Positions 5,484-5,868 of a stretch of 5,868 bases of DNA are shown one piece after another. Made by a program: the position numbers and the translations under genes. Within the stretch, counting starts at the first letter, position 1. The number at the start of each line of letters is the position of its first letter. The notes beneath the pieces are model-generated. The model had not been told where the DNA came from and did not search any database. It saw nothing but the letters and a program-made list of their open reading frames with translations. Origin of the DNA: Acidobacteriota bacterium (lineage in GTDB: Bacteria > Acidobacteriota > Vicinamibacteria > Vicinamibacterales > UBA823); the NCBI GenBank assembly GCA_002714165.1, contig PAWT01000033.1, positions 24,237 through 30,104 on the forward strand, given 5' to 3'.

Positions 5484-5868
5484 ATGAGACGTCAACGGTT
5501 CGTAACTCGAGCCCACGCAAAACTCAACCTTGACCTGAGAGTCATAGGGCGTCGAGCCGACGGACTGCATGAGTTACGGACGGTCTATCAGTCAATCGAA
5601 CTGGCAGATTGTCTGACAGTTACGGTTCGTCCTGGTCCCTTCGAACTTCGATGTAATGACCCGTCTGTGCCGATCGGCCGGGACAACCTTGTGTGGGAGG
5701 CCGCCGTCCGGGCCTTCCGCATAGTTGGCCGTGGTACGCCACGTGACCTCTCGGTCGTGATCGACAAACGGATTCCCCTCGAAGCGGGTTTGGGCGGTGG
5801 CAGTACTGATGCCGCCGCAATGCTTCGCGCACTGTCGGCTCTCTGGCCTGATGAGTTGAGTGTTTCGA
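5484..5868 (+). CDS. ispE: 4-diphosphocytidyl-2-C-methyl-D-erythritol kinase, N-terminal part (cut by window edge)
   Basis: The first 128 codons are present and the frame is open at the window edge. The product is a GHMP-family kinase that phosphorylates the 2-hydroxyl of CDP-methylerythritol with ATP in the MEP isoprenoid pathway in the cytoplasm. Diagnostic blocks are AKLNLDLRVIGRRADGLHEL (12-31), with Lys13 matching catalytic Lys10 of E. coli IspE; the DNL at 67-69; and IDKRIPLEAGLGGGSTDAAA (93-112), the glycine-rich ATP-binding loop. The second catalytic residue, the Asp of the GADVPF-type motif (Asp141 in E. coli), lies beyond the window. Full IspE is about 280-300 residues, so somewhat less than half is seen. 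The ATG is 22 bases after the LolB-like stop, and the N-terminal length agrees with E. coli to within a few residues, which supports this start despite the weak ribosome-binding site. It is likely co-transcribed with the two genes before it. Confidence 0.95.
   Translation, partial: MRRQRFVTRAHAKLNLDLRVIGRRADGLHELRTVYQSIELADCLTVTVRPGPFELRCNDPSVPIGRDNLVWEAAVRAFRIVGRGTPRDLSVVIDKRIPLEAGLGGGSTDAAAMLRALSALWPDELSVS

Noticed and set aside
5331..5832. Minus-strand open frames over the LolB-like gene end and ispE
   Set aside because: They are antisense to the clear IspE motifs and the conserved C-terminal part of the LolB-like protein.
1..5868. Mobile element, CRISPR, defence system or horizontally acquired island
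   Set aside because: There are no transposase or integrase motifs, no terminal or regularly spaced repeats and no tRNA, and all six genes fit core envelope or isoprenoid functions with similar base composition.

Overview
This window looks like chromosomal housekeeping DNA from a diderm (Gram-negative-type) bacterium. It carries a heptose kinase for LPS inner core, a polytopic O-antigen ligase-like protein, an outer-membrane lipoprotein of LolB type and the non-mevalonate isoprenoid gene ispE. GC content is moderate (mid-50s percent by eye). The protein sequences do not look like those of the well-studied Proteobacteria. My guess, from remembered protein flavour only, is a member of Acidobacteriota or a similar environmental lineage; this cannot be proved from the window.

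The layout is two gene sets diverging from a 121-bp intergenic region at 2483-2603. Leftward on the minus strand are a 56-codon Trm112-like zinc-ribbon gene (2312-2482), an O-antigen ligase/polymerase-family membrane protein (1047-2234) and a stand-alone D-glycero-beta-D-manno-heptose-7-phosphate kinase (43-1050). The last two overlap by four bases (GTGA). Rightward on the plus strand are a signal-peptide-bearing protein made almost entirely of TPR repeats (2604-4595), a LolB-like lipoprotein (4613-5461) and the 5' part of ispE (5484 to the window edge). Spacings there are 17 and 22 bp, so this is a likely operon.

The left arm serves LPS: heptose phosphorylation for the core, then joining or polymerising glycan in the periplasm. 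The right arm repeats the TPR - lolB - ispE order known from Pseudomonas and relatives, and links lipoprotein delivery to the outer membrane with isoprenoid precursor synthesis. The intergenic region has a good extended -10 candidate facing left and a 9-bp inverted repeat close to the TPR gene.

I see no mobile element, CRISPR array, RNA gene, phage or defence gene, and no convincing intrinsic terminator. I found no previously undescribed system. The points most worth a second look are the conserved TPR/LolB/IspE neighbourhood, the divergent control region, and the small Trm112-like gene beside LPS genes.
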